Below, in pieces: positions 1 to 7,727 of a stretch of 64,000 bases of DNA. This DNA is from Clostridia bacterium. GTDB taxonomy: Bacteria; Bacillota_A; Clostridia; Christensenellales; Aristaeellaceae. The stretch lies in the NCBI GenBank assembly GCA_017518705.1, contig JAFWUC010000053.1, positions 1 to 64,000 on the forward strand, written 5' to 3'. The stretch's first letter is position 1. Each line of letters opens with the position of its first letter. Both the position numbers and the translations under genes were made by a program. The notes beneath the pieces were generated by a model. The model did not search any database. It had not been told where the DNA came from and saw only the letters and a list, made by a program, of their open reading frames with translations.

Positions 1-380
1 CCGGCGCCGCCAAGGCCATCGGCCTGGTCATCCCCGAGCTCAACGGCAAGCTGATCGGCTCTGCCCAGCGCGTGCCCGTAGCCACCGGCTCCACCACCAT
101 CCTGGTAGCTGTCGTCAAGGGCAAGGACGTGACCAAGGAATCCGTCAACGCCGCCATGAAGGCCGCCAGCAATGAGTCCTTCGGCTACACCACCGAGAAG
201 CTCGTTTCCAGCGACATCATCGGCATGACCTACGGCTCCCTGTTCGATGCCAACCAGACCATGGTCATCAAGATCGACGAGGACACCTATCAGGTGCAGG
301 TCGTGTCCTGGTACGACAATGAGAACAGCTACACCAGCCAGATGGTCCGCACCATCAAGTACTTCGCCGAGCTCAAGTAA
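1..380 (+). CDS. gap: Glyceraldehyde-3-phosphate dehydrogenase, C-terminal part (5' truncated by window)
   Basis: This is the last 125 residues of the glycolytic enzyme that oxidises and phosphorylates glyceraldehyde-3-phosphate with NAD. The reading frame is open from base 3 to the TAA at 378-380. Family signatures are visible: [17 protein letters not shown] at the window edge, [10 protein letters not shown], and the C-terminal WYDNENSY block that packs against the NAD site. The N-terminal Rossmann half and the catalytic cysteine lie outside the window. A rho-independent terminator follows 17 bases after the stop, so this is the last gene of its transcript. Identification is secure; only the extent is unknown. 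Confidence 0.97.
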   Translation, partial: GAAKAIGLVIPELNGKLIGSAQRVPVATGSTTILVAVVKGKDVTKESVNAAMKAASNESFGYTTEKLVSSDIIGMTYGSLFDANQTMVIKIDEDTYQVQVVSWYDNENSYTSQMVRTIKYFAELK

Positions 381-396
381 TCCGGCAAATAAAACC

Positions 397-430
397 GGCC
401 CGTCCTGTGCAAAACAGGGCGGGCTCTTTT
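397..430 (+). terminator. Rho-independent terminator after gap
   Basis: A GC-rich stem (GCCCGTCCTG pairing with CAGGGCGGGC, one G-U pair) with a short A-rich loop is followed by TCTTTT. It sits just after the gap stop codon. Confidence 0.85.
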
Positions 431-457
431 ATGAGTTCTCCGATCAGGTATTAAAGC

Positions 458-495
458 GCAGCCCGGGATACATATGATCCCGGGCTGCTTTTTCT
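458..495. terminator. Bidirectional terminator between gap and the beta-glucosidase gene
   Basis: A 12-bp perfect stem (GCAGCCCGGGAT with ATCCCGGGCTGC) is followed on the plus strand by TTTTT. It lies 13 bases beyond the stop of the minus-strand beta-glucosidase gene, so it can serve both converging transcripts, although on the minus strand the tract after the stem is weaker. Confidence 0.75.
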
Positions 496-507
496 GTCCG
501 TATATGG

Positions 508-3084
508 TTATTTGACCGTGAAAGATCTGCTCTCGATGGGATGCTCGGAGTCATAGGCAAGTATCAGCCTGAACTCGCCGGGCTCCACGCGCCACACATA
601 GTCCCGTCCCAGCGTGCGCATGGATCTGGGCGATACGGTCAGGCTCACGCGTTTGGTCTGGCCGCTCTTGAGCGGGTATTTTCCGAACGCCGCCAGCGCC
701 ATAAGCGGTTTTACCGTGCTGGAAGTCATATCGCGGATGTATATCTGCGGGACCGCCGTGCCGTCGGCATCGCCCGTGTTGCTCACGTCAAATTCGGCGG
801 TTATGCTTTCCCCCGCGCTTATGGTCTCCGCGGAAAGCGACAGCCCGGAGTATTTGAATTCCGTGTAGCCCAGGCCGTAGCCGAAAGGATACAAAGGCAG
901 GCAGTCCATTTCCACATACCTGCGCCCGCCTCCCGGACGCCGCGTGTAATGGCAGGGGATCTGGCCCACGTGCTTTGGGAAGCTGATCGGGAGCCTGCCG
1001 GACGGCGCGCTTTCTCCGAACAGCGTCTCCGCGACGGCATGGCCGCCCTCCTCCCCCGGGAACCAGGCTTCCAGTATCGCAGGAATGTGCTCCTGCTCCC
1101 AGACTATCGAAGCGGGCCGGCCCGTCTCCAGCACCAGCACCACCGGCGTGCCCGTGGCGGCGATCTGCCTTATGAACTCGCTTTGGTTGCCGGGCAGGTC
1201 CAGGCTCACGCGGTCGAAATTTTCTCCGCTGGTGTCCTGGCTGTCTCCCGCGCAGATGACGGCCACATCGGCCCGCTTAGCCAGCTCTATCGCACGGGCA
1301 AAGTCCTCCTTGGTGCGGTTATAGCCGAACACCACCCGCGCGCCTCTGCGGTCGTTGGTGAACTCGATGACCAGGCTGTATTCGCGGCCCTTCACGAATT
1401 CGAACTCCACCGTGCGGTTGGCGTCCTGTTTTTCGCCCCAGCCGTCAAGTATCAGCTTTCCGTCAATGTACAGGCGCATGCTGTCCTGGGTGTTGAAACC
1501 GATATATCCGCTGAAGCTCTCGTCCGGCACCAGTTTGCCCGTCCAGCGCACAGAGAAACAGTACGCGTCCACCTCACTGCAGGGTTTGGACATTATCCAG
1601 TTGAATTCTATGCGCGGGTCGGTGCGTGTCATAACGGGCTCACCCTCAAACTCGCGCCCGTTGTAATAGCGCCCGGTTAGGCCGGGCCGGCCGTTTTCGT
1701 CCCTGAGCACTTTGCGGGAAAACGGTATCGCCGCGTCCCCCAGGAACTTGCAGCCCTCGTCGTACAGCACTTTCGTGCCTTCGGACACCAGTTCTTTGAT
1801 GCCTTCCAGGATCGTGTCGCCGGTCTGTGCCGGATCCACATAGTCGCCCAACATCGGCCTGCCCGCGCCGGGTCCCAGCACGGCTATGGTCTTTATGTTT
1901 TTATCCAGGGGCAGCAGCCTGTCTTCGTTTTTGAGCAGCACGATGCTTTCGCGCCCGATTTGGCGGGACAGCGCCCTGTGTTCGGGCGTGTGCATGCATT
2001 TTTCCCTACGCGTCGTATCGACATACGGCTTATCGAACAGCCCCAGCAGGAATTTGACTCTCAGCACCCGCCGGCACGCCTGTTCGACCACGCTTTTATC
2101 CAGTCTGCCGCTTTCCACCAGTTCCTTTATCCCGGTCTGCCATTCGTCGTGGGGAAAATCGTACAGCTGCAGATCCACGCCCGCTTCCAGTCCCTGGGCG
2201 ATGGCCTCCTTGCGGGAACAGGCGGTGTAGTGGTTGTCATACAGGCGCGCCACTGCCGTGAGGTCGGACCTCACGAAGCCGCGCATGCCCCACTGGCCCC
2301 TCAGCACATCCGTCAGAAGCTCATGGTCGCTCGCCACCGGGATCCCGTCTATGGCATTGTATGAACACATGGCGTCTGTGGCGCCCGCGTCCTTGAATGC
2401 GGCCTCGAATATGGGCAGCGCGTCCGAAAACACTTCACGGCGGCCCATGGCGCAGGGCGCACAGTTCAGCCCGCCCACCGGCGCGCCGTAGCCCGCGTAA
2501 TGCTTGGGCTCGGACGCTATCGCATCCGGCGCGGAAAGATCGTCTCCCTGCAGGCCCTTCACGACCTCCCGGGCGAACTGGGCACCCAGGTAAGTGTCCT
2601 CTCCGTAGGTCTCCTCGGTCCGGCCGTAGCGGGGATCGCGTATCAGATCCATAACAGGGCTGTAGGTCTCGTTTATGCCCATGGCGCGGGTCTCCGTGCC
2701 TATGGCGCGCCCCATCTTGTATCCCAGTTCGGGATCAAACGTGGCCGCCAGCCCTATCTGCTGGGGGAACACGGTGGCGTCGGGGTGGCACAGGCCGTGC
2801 AGCGCCTCCTCGCTGAACAGGAAGGGGATGCCCAGGCGCGTTTTCTCGACCGCGTATTTCTGCAGCGTGTTTATCTGTTCAGGCGTCATGCCCCGGCTCT
2901 GGATGCTGCCGCAGCTCATGCCGCGCAGGAGCGAATCGAACTTGTCCATATCCACGGACACGACCCTGCCCTGCTCGTCCCGGGAAGTAAAGTCGTGGCT
3001 AAAGTACTGATCCGTCTGCATGATGATCTCTTCCAGTGTCATGCGTGACATCAGTTCGTCTATGCGTGCCTCGATTTTCGTCAT
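508..3084 (-). CDS. Glycoside hydrolase family 3 beta-glucosidase with PA14 insert
   Basis: This 858-residue enzyme should hydrolyse beta-linked glucosides or xylosides. Residues 1-350 form the GH3 barrel: the substrate-binding KHY is at 194-196 and the nucleophile is Asp274 in GFVRSDLTAVARL. Residues 375-620 are the alpha/beta sandwich domain, interrupted at about 469-590 by a PA14 domain (GRYYNG, then DSMRLYIDGKLILDGWG), which in other GH3 enzymes covers the active site and shapes specificity. A fibronectin-III-like domain closes the C-terminus. There is no signal peptide, so the enzyme is probably cytoplasmic. I chose the ATG at 3084 because GGAGGGG lies 4 bases upstream; a TTG nine codons earlier would overlap the CDF gene. 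It follows that gene by 23 bases and may be cotranscribed. Exact substrate unknown. Confidence 0.93.
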   Translation of the reverse strand: MTKIEARIDELMSRMTLEEIIMQTDQYFSHDFTSRDEQGRVVSVDMDKFDSLLRGMSCGSIQSRGMTPEQINTLQKYAVEKTRLGIPFLFSEEALHGLCHPDATVFPQQIGLAATFDPELGYKMGRAIGTETRAMGINETYSPVMDLIRDPRYGRTEETYGEDTYLGAQFAREVVKGLQGDDLSAPDAIASEPKHYAGYGAPVGGLNCAPCAMGRREVFSDALPIFEAAFKDAGATDAMCSYNAIDGIPVASDHELLTDVLRGQWGMRGFVRSDLTAVARLYDNHYTACSRKEAIAQGLEAGVDLQLYDFPHDEWQTGIKELVESGRLDKSVVEQACRRVLRVKFLLGLFDKPYVDTTRREKCMHTPEHRALSRQIGRESIVLLKNEDRLLPLDKNIKTIAVLGPGAGRPMLGDYVDPAQTGDTILEGIKELVSEGTKVLYDEGCKFLGDAAIPFSRKVLRDENGRPGLTGRYYNGREFEGEPVMTRTDPRIEFNWIMSKPCSEVDAYCFSVRWTGKLVPDESFSGYIGFNTQDSMRLYIDGKLILDGWGEKQDANRTVEFEFVKGREYSLVIEFTNDRRGARVVFGYNRTKEDFARAIELAKRADVAVICAGDSQDTSGENFDRVSLDLPGNQSEFIRQIAATGTPVVLVLETGRPASIVWEQEHIPAILEAWFPGEEGGHAVAETLFGESAPSGRLPISFPKHVGQIPCHYTRRPGGGRRYVEMDCLPLYPFGYGLGYTEFKYSGLSLSAETISAGESITAEFDVSNTGDADGTAVPQIYIRDMTSSTVKPLMALAAFGKYPLKSGQTKRVSLTVSPRSMRTLGRDYVWRVEPGEFRLILAYDSEHPIESRSFTVK

Positions 3085-3107
3085 GCTGCCCCTCCAAATG
3101 CTTTTTA

Positions 3108-4007
3108 TCAATGCGGTTCCGCCGGATTCACGTGCACCATGATATGCTTGACTTCCGGAAAGTCCGCTTCGATCCTGTCGTGCACCCGCTGCGCTATGTC
3201 GTGGCCTTCCTTGAGCGAAAGGCTGCCGTCCGCGGAGATCTCTATGTCGACGTATATCTTCCGCCCGAATTCCCGGGTGCGTATCACGTCGACGCTCTCC
3301 ACGCCCTGCTGCCCCGTGGCGCAGGCGCGGATCGCGTTTTCGGTCTCGGCGTCGCAGGCATGGTCGACCATATTATCGACCGCTTCCCGGAATATGTCAA
3401 GCGCGACTTTCAGTATGAACAGGCAGATGACCACGCTGGCGACGGGTTCCATCACCCTCCCGCCCAGCAGCGCGCCACCGATACCTATCAAAGCGCCTAC
3501 GGAGGACAGAGCGTCGGAGCGGTGGTGCCATGCCTCGGCTTTGAGCGCCCCGGAGCGGATGCGCTTGGCGTTTATCCAGGTGTACCAGAACATGGCTTCT
3601 TTTACCGCAATGGAGACCGCCGCTGCCGCCAGCGCCAGCGCGCCCGGCGCGGAAGCGGTCAGGTATTCGCCGCTTATCACCGAAGCGATGGCTTCCCTGC
3701 CTATCGAGATGCCCGCGGCGGCAAGTATGCCCGCGAGTATCAGCGACGCCACGCTCTCCATGCGCTCATGCCCGTACGGATGGTCCTTGTCTGACTTTTT
3801 CCCCGACATCTTTACGCCCACGATCACTATCAGGCTGCCCAGCACGTCCGAAGACGAATGCACGGCGTCGCTGATCATGGCTCCGGAGCGCCCGATCGCG
3901 CCGGCGATAAATTTAAACGCCGCCAGGAAGATGTTTATTATGATGCTCACCGTCGATACCCGCGTTGCGGTCGACTCAAATGCCGTATCCTTTACCGTCG
4001 TATTCAT
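3108..4007 (-). CDS. Cation diffusion facilitator (CDF) metal exporter, probably Co/Ni
   Basis: A 299-residue CDF protein that exports divalent metal in exchange for protons. The N-terminal half has the expected membrane segments, with the metal-site motif SDAVHSSSDVLGS in the second helix and HPYGHERMES in the following loop. The C-terminal 90 residues form the cytoplasmic ferredoxin-like dimerisation domain (ending VKHIMVHVNPAEPH). The start at 4007 has AGAGGT 6 bases upstream; an in-frame start 24 codons earlier would lie inside the leader terminator and is rejected. A near-perfect promoter and a NiCo-type riboswitch precede it, which points to cobalt and nickel as the physiological substrates. 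The metal choice is inference from the riboswitch, not from the protein. Confidence 0.93.
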   Translation of the reverse strand: MNTTVKDTAFESTATRVSTVSIIINIFLAAFKFIAGAIGRSGAMISDAVHSSSDVLGSLIVIVGVKMSGKKSDKDHPYGHERMESVASLILAGILAAAGISIGREAIASVISGEYLTASAPGALALAAAAVSIAVKEAMFWYTWINAKRIRSGALKAEAWHHRSDALSSVGALIGIGGALLGGRVMEPVASVVICLFILKVALDIFREAVDNMVDHACDAETENAIRACATGQQGVESVDVIRTREFGRKIYVDIEISADGSLSLKEGHDIAQRVHDRIEADFPEVKHIMVHVNPAEPH

Positions 4008-4024
4008 GTCTACCTCTGAATAAT

Positions 4025-4124
4025 AAAAATCGCAGGCAGCAGATAAACCGGTAACTGCTGTCCTGCGGAGTTTTTCCACTGCCTGAAGGCCCGGGAACGG
4101 CCGACCCGTCCCTGCTCAGTCTGT
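4025..4124 (-). promoter_or_regulatory. NiCo (czcD-type) riboswitch with terminator expression platform
   Basis: On the minus strand the leader reads ACTGAGCAGG (ending at 4111), a P2 hairpin (ACGG with CCGT), CCGGGC, a small GCC/GGC hairpin, GGCA, a P4 hairpin (GTGGA with TCCGC), then GGACAG. These conserved blocks come in the same order as in characterised NiCo riboswitches. The 3' strand of P1 lies inside the 5' arm of a terminator: CGCAGGACAGCAG pairs with CTGCTGCCTGCG (4031-4067), with a run of five T at 4025-4029. Metal binding would hold P1 and prevent the terminator, switching the exporter on. The motif assignment is from memory of the family and was not tested with a covariance model. 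Confidence 0.88.
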
Positions 4125-4133
4125 ACTCATACG

Positions 4134-4162
4134 ATTATATGCGCCGATGCCGGCATTGTCAA
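4134..4162 (-). promoter_or_regulatory. Sigma-A promoter of the CDF gene
   Basis: On the minus strand TTGACA (4157-4162) and TATAAT (4134-4139) are separated by exactly 17 bases. Transcription would begin a few bases before the riboswitch aptamer. Confidence 0.9.
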
Positions 4163-4221
4163 GCGGGACCCGTTCCGTCCCTTCGCCACACGCGACATCT
4201 CGAAACTATGGAAGATTTAGC

Positions 4222-4250
4222 TTGACATACATCTAATCAGATTTTATAAT
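4222..4250 (+). promoter_or_regulatory. Sigma-A promoter of the 112-aa protein/ArsR pair
   Basis: TTGACA (4222-4227) and TATAAT (4245-4250) are separated by 17 bases, both perfect consensus. The spacer contains one copy of an 11-base repeat that recurs just downstream, so a repressor probably binds here. Confidence 0.9.
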
Positions 4251-4272
4251 GATTTTATGATCATCTAATCAG
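4230..4272 (+). promoter_or_regulatory. Putative operator: paired 11-bp direct repeats
   Basis: CATCTAATCAG occurs at 4230-4240 inside the -35/-10 spacer and again at 4262-4272 near the transcription start, 32 bp apart (about three helical turns). The first copy is followed by AT, making ATCT-AATC-AGAT, a small palindrome. The natural candidate ligand is the ArsR-type regulator encoded second in the same transcript. Confidence 0.65.
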
Positions 4273-4287
4273 TTGGAGGATACGCCG

Positions 4288-4626
4288 ATGACTTTGCTGG
4301 AAACATACAACGGCATACTTGACGCCAAGGCCGCCGAATTCAGGGAAAAAGCCAAAGCCGCCCGCGCCCAGGGTGACGAAAGGGCTCACTCCATCTGCCT
4401 CATGCAGGCCAGCATGCTGGGAGATATGCTCAAGCAGATCGGCAGGGTCGATCACGAGGGCATCAGGCCCGGTCTGCTTGAGAAGGAAGCGGGTTTTCTG
4501 GAGCAGAACGCGGAGCGGATCCGGCTCACGGGCGATCTTGACACCGCCGAGAGGGAACAGATAAAGGCGCGCACCACCCGTTTCGCTTTGGAAGAGCTTC
4601 GCCGTCTGGAGGCGGAAAATGGCTGA
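4288..4626 (+). CDS. Unrecognised 112-aa alpha-helical protein
   Basis: I do not recognise this family. The product is charged, helical and without membrane segments or a signal peptide, with heptad-like Ala/Leu spacing (for example KAAEFREKAKAARAQGDERA) suggesting a coiled coil or helical hairpin. The start at 4288 follows GGAGG with 8 bases between. It is the first gene after a strong promoter with paired operator repeats and overlaps the next gene, an ArsR/DUF2087 regulator, by 8 bases, so the two are translationally coupled. The likely roles are a partner or modulator of the regulator or a small effector; the sequence does not decide. Confidence 0.75.
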   Translation: MTLLETYNGILDAKAAEFREKAKAARAQGDERAHSICLMQASMLGDMLKQIGRVDHEGIRPGLLEKEAGFLEQNAERIRLTGDLDTAEREQIKARTTRFALEELRRLEAENG

Positions 4627-5206
4627 TTCGCACACGCTGTTCAAGGCTATAGCCGACGAAACCCGCCTAAAGATACTGCGCACGCTGAACGAAAAGGAAA
4701 TGTACGTGGAGCTTCTGGCCCAGCGGCTGCAGCTTTCCCCTCCCACGGTCTCCTTCCATTTAAAGAAACTGTACGCGGCGGGACTGATCGACAGCAAAAA
4801 AGAACAGTACTACACCGTGTACTCCCTGCGCAGACAGGTGTTCGACAGGGCGCTCAAGGACCTGCTGTTTGACGGTCCGGGTTCCGATGCGGAGGAGCTG
4901 AGGGAAGAACTCTACAAGCGCAAGGTGATAGACACTTTCATGCCGGGAGGCTACTGCGAGCGTCTGCCCGCGCAGCTTAAAAAGCGGCTAATAATCTACC
5001 GCCTGATATTTGAGCAGTTCGAGCCGGGCAGGAGCTACACGGAAAAGCAGGTGAACGAGACAATCAGCCGCCTGCACGGGGATTACTGCACCGTGCGCCG
5101 GGATATGGTTGACATGGGCTGGTTCACCCGCGAAAACGGCGTGTATACCTGCGAAAACGCGGAAACTTCCCCGGCGGACGCATATAACGGCATACACCGC
5201 ACATGA
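4619..5206 (+). CDS. ArsR-family winged-helix regulator with C-terminal DUF2087 domain
   Basis: A 195-residue DNA-binding protein. Residues 1-85 are an ArsR-type winged helix (LFKAIADETRLKILRTLNEK, recognition helix LSPPTVSFHLKKLYAAGLI). It lacks the paired cysteines of metal-sensing ArsR proteins in helix 3, so a metal signal is not supported. Residues 100-180 match the DUF2087 domain seen in other Clostridia regulators (RKVIDTFMPGG, then YTEKQVNETISRLHGDYCTV and RRDMVDMGWF). Its position as second gene behind a promoter carrying paired repeats suggests autoregulation. The ligand is unknown. Confidence 0.85.
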   Translation: MADSHTLFKAIADETRLKILRTLNEKEMYVELLAQRLQLSPPTVSFHLKKLYAAGLIDSKKEQYYTVYSLRRQVFDRALKDLLFDGPGSDAEELREELYKRKVIDTFMPGGYCERLPAQLKKRLIIYRLIFEQFEPGRSYTEKQVNETISRLHGDYCTVRRDMVDMGWFTRENGVYTCENAETSPADAYNGIHRT

Positions 5207-5207
5207 T

Positions 5208-5226
5208 CCGTGCGTCACGGTTTTTT
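5208..5226 (+). terminator. Short terminator after the ArsR/DUF2087 gene
   Basis: A compact hairpin, CCGTG-CGT-CACGG, begins one base after the stop codon and is followed directly by six T. The stem is only 5 bp, so it may be backed up by the larger hairpin just downstream. Confidence 0.6.
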
Positions 5227-5241
5227 GCCGGTCATACTGCA

Positions 5242-5276
5242 GCATCCCGCGTCTTTCGGGCGGGATGTTGCTTTTT
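5242..5276 (+). terminator. Second terminator of the ArsR/DUF2087 transcript
   Basis: CATCCCGC pairs with GCGGGATG around a short loop, followed by TTGCTTTTT. Its 3' edge merges with the -35 element of the next gene's promoter. Confidence 0.8.
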
Positions 5277-5296
5277 GTCCGGATTTGGTGTATAAT
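5268..5296 (+). promoter_or_regulatory. Promoter of the P-loop/PHP/serine hydrolase genes
   Basis: TTGCTT (5268-5273) and TATAAT (5291-5296) are 17 bases apart. The next gene starts 36 bases downstream. Confidence 0.7.
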
Positions 5297-5332
5297 GCAT
5301 TTGGGACAATATTACGACTGGAGTGAATGCAT

Positions 5333-5755
5333 ATGATACAGGTCATCGCCGGCAACAAGGGCAGCGGTAAAACCAAGCGGCTCATAGACATCGCCAACGA
5401 CGCGCTCAAAAGCGAGCACGGCCTCGTAGTGTTCGTGGACGACGACAAAAGATATATGTACGACCTGCGCCACGAGATCCGTTTTGTGGACGCCGGTGAA
5501 TATCAGGGCGTGAGGGGCGCCACCGCGGACGTGTTCCTGGGCTTTTTGAGCGGAATGCTGGCGGTCAATTACGACATCACCCTGGTGTGCGTGGACGCCT
5601 TCCGCAAACTCATCAAATCCACTCCTCTGGAGGAAACAGAGGGCTTCTTCACCCGTCTGAACGCCCTCGGAGAAAACTCCAACGTCAGATTCGTGCTGAA
5701 CGTGAGCTGCGACATCGAAGAACTGCCCGCGTTCATAAAGCAGTACGTCATCTGA
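5333..5755 (+). CDS. Small P-loop ATP-binding protein of unknown function
   Basis: A 140-residue cytoplasmic protein that opens with a Walker A motif, GNKGSGKTKRLID, and contains a hydrophobic strand ending in acidic residues (ITLVCVDAFRKL) that could be Walker B. Similar short clostridial proteins have been annotated as twitching-motility PilT, but it is far too short for a PilT ATPase and nothing nearby encodes pili, so I do not adopt that name. The ATG at 5333 is preferred over the one at 5327 because GGAG is then 9 bases upstream instead of 3. It heads a likely transcript with the PHP phosphatase and the serine hydrolase. Confidence 0.75.
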   Translation: MIQVIAGNKGSGKTKRLIDIANDALKSEHGLVVFVDDDKRYMYDLRHEIRFVDAGEYQGVRGATADVFLGFLSGMLAVNYDITLVCVDAFRKLIKSTPLEETEGFFTRLNALGENSNVRFVLNVSCDIEELPAFIKQYVI

Positions 5756-5768
5756 TCCTGCCGAATAC

Positions 5769-6590
5769 ATGATACTATCCAACCCACACACACATTCCGA
5801 TTACGTGGACGGCAAAAGCCCCGCCAGGGACAGCGTTGAGCAGGCCCTGAAGCTGGGCTTTGTTTCTTTGGGCTTTTCGGAACACGCTTACCAGCCCGTC
5901 ATCGACCCCGCCTGCGGCCTCACAAAAGAGGTCAGGCAGAAATATGTCGACGAGATAAACGGGCTTAAAGCAGAGTATTCTTCCCGCATCCGCATCTGGA
6001 CCGGTCTCGAGATAGACCGTATGTCCCCGGAAACGGGCGAAGGGCTCGACTATTTCCTCGGCGCGAACCACTACCTTACAGCCCCTGATGGCGAGTATGC
6101 CGGCGTGGACGGAGACCCGGACAAGCTGGAACAGTTTGTCGGGACCCATTACGCCTCAGACTGGCTCAGGGCATGCGCGGAGTATTTTGACGGGCTGGTC
6201 AGCTGCGTCCTGACAAAAAAGCCCGACATAGTGGCGCATTTTGACCTTATCGTAAAATACAACCGCCGCCGGCACTGGTTTGGCGAGGGCGGGGAATTCC
6301 TGACTTTGGGCCGTCAGGCCATGGACCGCATAATCCCCGTGTGCGATGTGATGGAACTGAACACGGGCGGCATGGCCAGGTCCAACCAGCCCTGCCCCTA
6401 TCCGGTTATGCCTCTGCTTAAATACTGGCGCTCCCTGGGCGGAAAAATCATCCCCGCTTCGGACTGCCACTATTCCCCGCTGCTGAACGCGTATTTCAGC
6501 GAAGCCGAAGCGTATATGCGCGAAGCCGGATACGACAGTTATCTTATCCTCGGCAAAAACGACCGGTTGTTTGAAGAAGTGAGGCTGTAA
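5769..6590 (+). CDS. PHP-domain phosphatase of the histidinol-phosphatase (HisJ) family
   Basis: A 273-residue metal-dependent phosphoesterase. The N-terminal metal motif HTHSDYVDG is present at residues 7-15, followed by FSEHAY, HFDLI and the C-terminal DCHYS, all positions used by PHP enzymes to bind their trinuclear metal centre. Length fits HisJ-type histidinol-phosphate phosphatases, which act in the penultimate steps of histidine synthesis. No other his gene is in the window, so a role against a different phosphate ester is possible. It lies 13 bases after the P-loop gene and one base before the serine hydrolase gene. Confidence 0.85.
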   Translation: MILSNPHTHSDYVDGKSPARDSVEQALKLGFVSLGFSEHAYQPVIDPACGLTKEVRQKYVDEINGLKAEYSSRIRIWTGLEIDRMSPETGEGLDYFLGANHYLTAPDGEYAGVDGDPDKLEQFVGTHYASDWLRACAEYFDGLVSCVLTKKPDIVAHFDLIVKYNRRRHWFGEGGEFLTLGRQAMDRIIPVCDVMELNTGGMARSNQPCPYPVMPLLKYWRSLGGKIIPASDCHYSPLLNAYFSEAEAYMREAGYDSYLILGKNDRLFEEVRL

Positions 6591-6591
6591 C

Positions 6592-7653
6592 ATGCGTTCT
6601 TTTGCTCCGCTGAAGCGCGCCGTCGATATGCTCGCCCCCGCGCATATGCCCATGGGCGACGTAAGGGTTTGGGAAGACGGGCGCGAGGTGTTCTCCTATC
6701 AGACAGGTTTCCGCGACGCGGAAAGGCGCGTGCCCATAAACGGCGAGGAAGTCTATCCCGCGTATTCGATGACCAAGCTCCTTATCTCCGCGCTGCTGCT
6801 TCAGACGCTGGAAGAGGGCGTCGTGAAACTGGAAGACCGCCTGGCGGATTACATCCCCGGGTTCGGCGACATGAGCGTAAGGGAAATAGAAGGCAGGCAG
6901 GTCACCGTCAGGAAGAGCCGCACGCCGATCACCGTGCTTCATCTGATCATGATGACCGCGGGCGTCAATTACGACCTGAACCAGCTGAGCGATCATCTGC
7001 CCACCGTGGCGAGCGTCTCGCTTCTGGCGGCGCGCCCTTTGTCCTTCGAGCCGGGCAGCCACTGGCAGTACAGTCTGTGCCACGACGTGCTCGGCGCCCT
7101 GCTGGAAGTCGCATACGGCAAAAAGCTCCGCGAGCTGTTCAGGGAAAGGTTCTTTGCTCCTTTGGGGATGGAGCACAGCTGCCTTTTGGGCGAACTGAAA
7201 GATCTGTCCACTCTGACGCCGCAGTTCAAAGCCGCTAAAGGCGGCTACGTCCCCTGCGCGACCAATACCGGCTTTACCCCCTGCCCCGGATACGATTCCG
7301 CCGGCGCCGGTCTGGTATGCACCGCAGGCGACTACGCGCTGTTTCTGGATGCCTTCGCGTCCGGAAGGCTGGTCAAAGGGGATATCGTAAGTCTGCTCGA
7401 AAAATACACGCTCACGGGAGTTCAGGCTTCGGACGTGTCCTGGCCGCAGCTCAAGGGTTACAGCTACACCCTCGGTATGCGCATCCCCGCCGAAAACGGA
7501 TTGCACGATTACGGCTGGGGCGGCGCCGCGGGCGCATACGCGCTGATGGATTTTGACAGAAGACTCAGCCTTACATATTTTACCAACCTGCTGGGCGGAG
7601 ACGAGGCGCTCTGCCACTTCTCCCTGCGGGACGCGCTGTACGAAAGCCTTTAA
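6592..7653 (+). CDS. Class C beta-lactamase-related serine hydrolase
   Basis: A 353-residue member of the beta-lactamase/penicillin-binding-protein superfamily (esterase EstB-like group). The catalytic SxxK is SMTK at 59-62, in the typical context AYSMTKLLISALLLQTLEEG followed by LEDRLADYIPGF. The expected Tyr motif appears as YSL in HWQYSLCHDVLGALLE, and GWGGAAG near the C-terminus replaces the KTG element. There is no signal peptide, so it is probably a cytoplasmic esterase or peptidase rather than a secreted beta-lactamase. It is the last gene before a terminator and begins one base after the PHP gene. Confidence 0.85.
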   Translation: MRSFAPLKRAVDMLAPAHMPMGDVRVWEDGREVFSYQTGFRDAERRVPINGEEVYPAYSMTKLLISALLLQTLEEGVVKLEDRLADYIPGFGDMSVREIEGRQVTVRKSRTPITVLHLIMMTAGVNYDLNQLSDHLPTVASVSLLAARPLSFEPGSHWQYSLCHDVLGALLEVAYGKKLRELFRERFFAPLGMEHSCLLGELKDLSTLTPQFKAAKGGYVPCATNTGFTPCPGYDSAGAGLVCTAGDYALFLDAFASGRLVKGDIVSLLEKYTLTGVQASDVSWPQLKGYSYTLGMRIPAENGLHDYGWGGAAGAYALMDFDRRLSLTYFTNLLGGDEALCHFSLRDALYESL

Positions 7654-7664
7654 AACACAGACCG

Positions 7665-7693
7665 ATCCGGGGCGCAGCCGCCCCGGATTTTTC
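7665..7693 (+). terminator. Terminator after the serine hydrolase gene
   Basis: ATCCGGGG pairs with CCCCGGAT across an 8-base loop, followed by a T-rich tract. Confidence 0.85.
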
Positions 7694-7727
7694 TTCGCTA
7701 AAAATCCGTTAATTTTTGTCTCAGCAC

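Noticed and set aside
541..1680. Long plus-strand open frame opposite the beta-glucosidase gene
   Set aside because: High GC opens antisense frames across the window; the protein has no recognisable domain, and the minus-strand GH3 frame is unmistakable.
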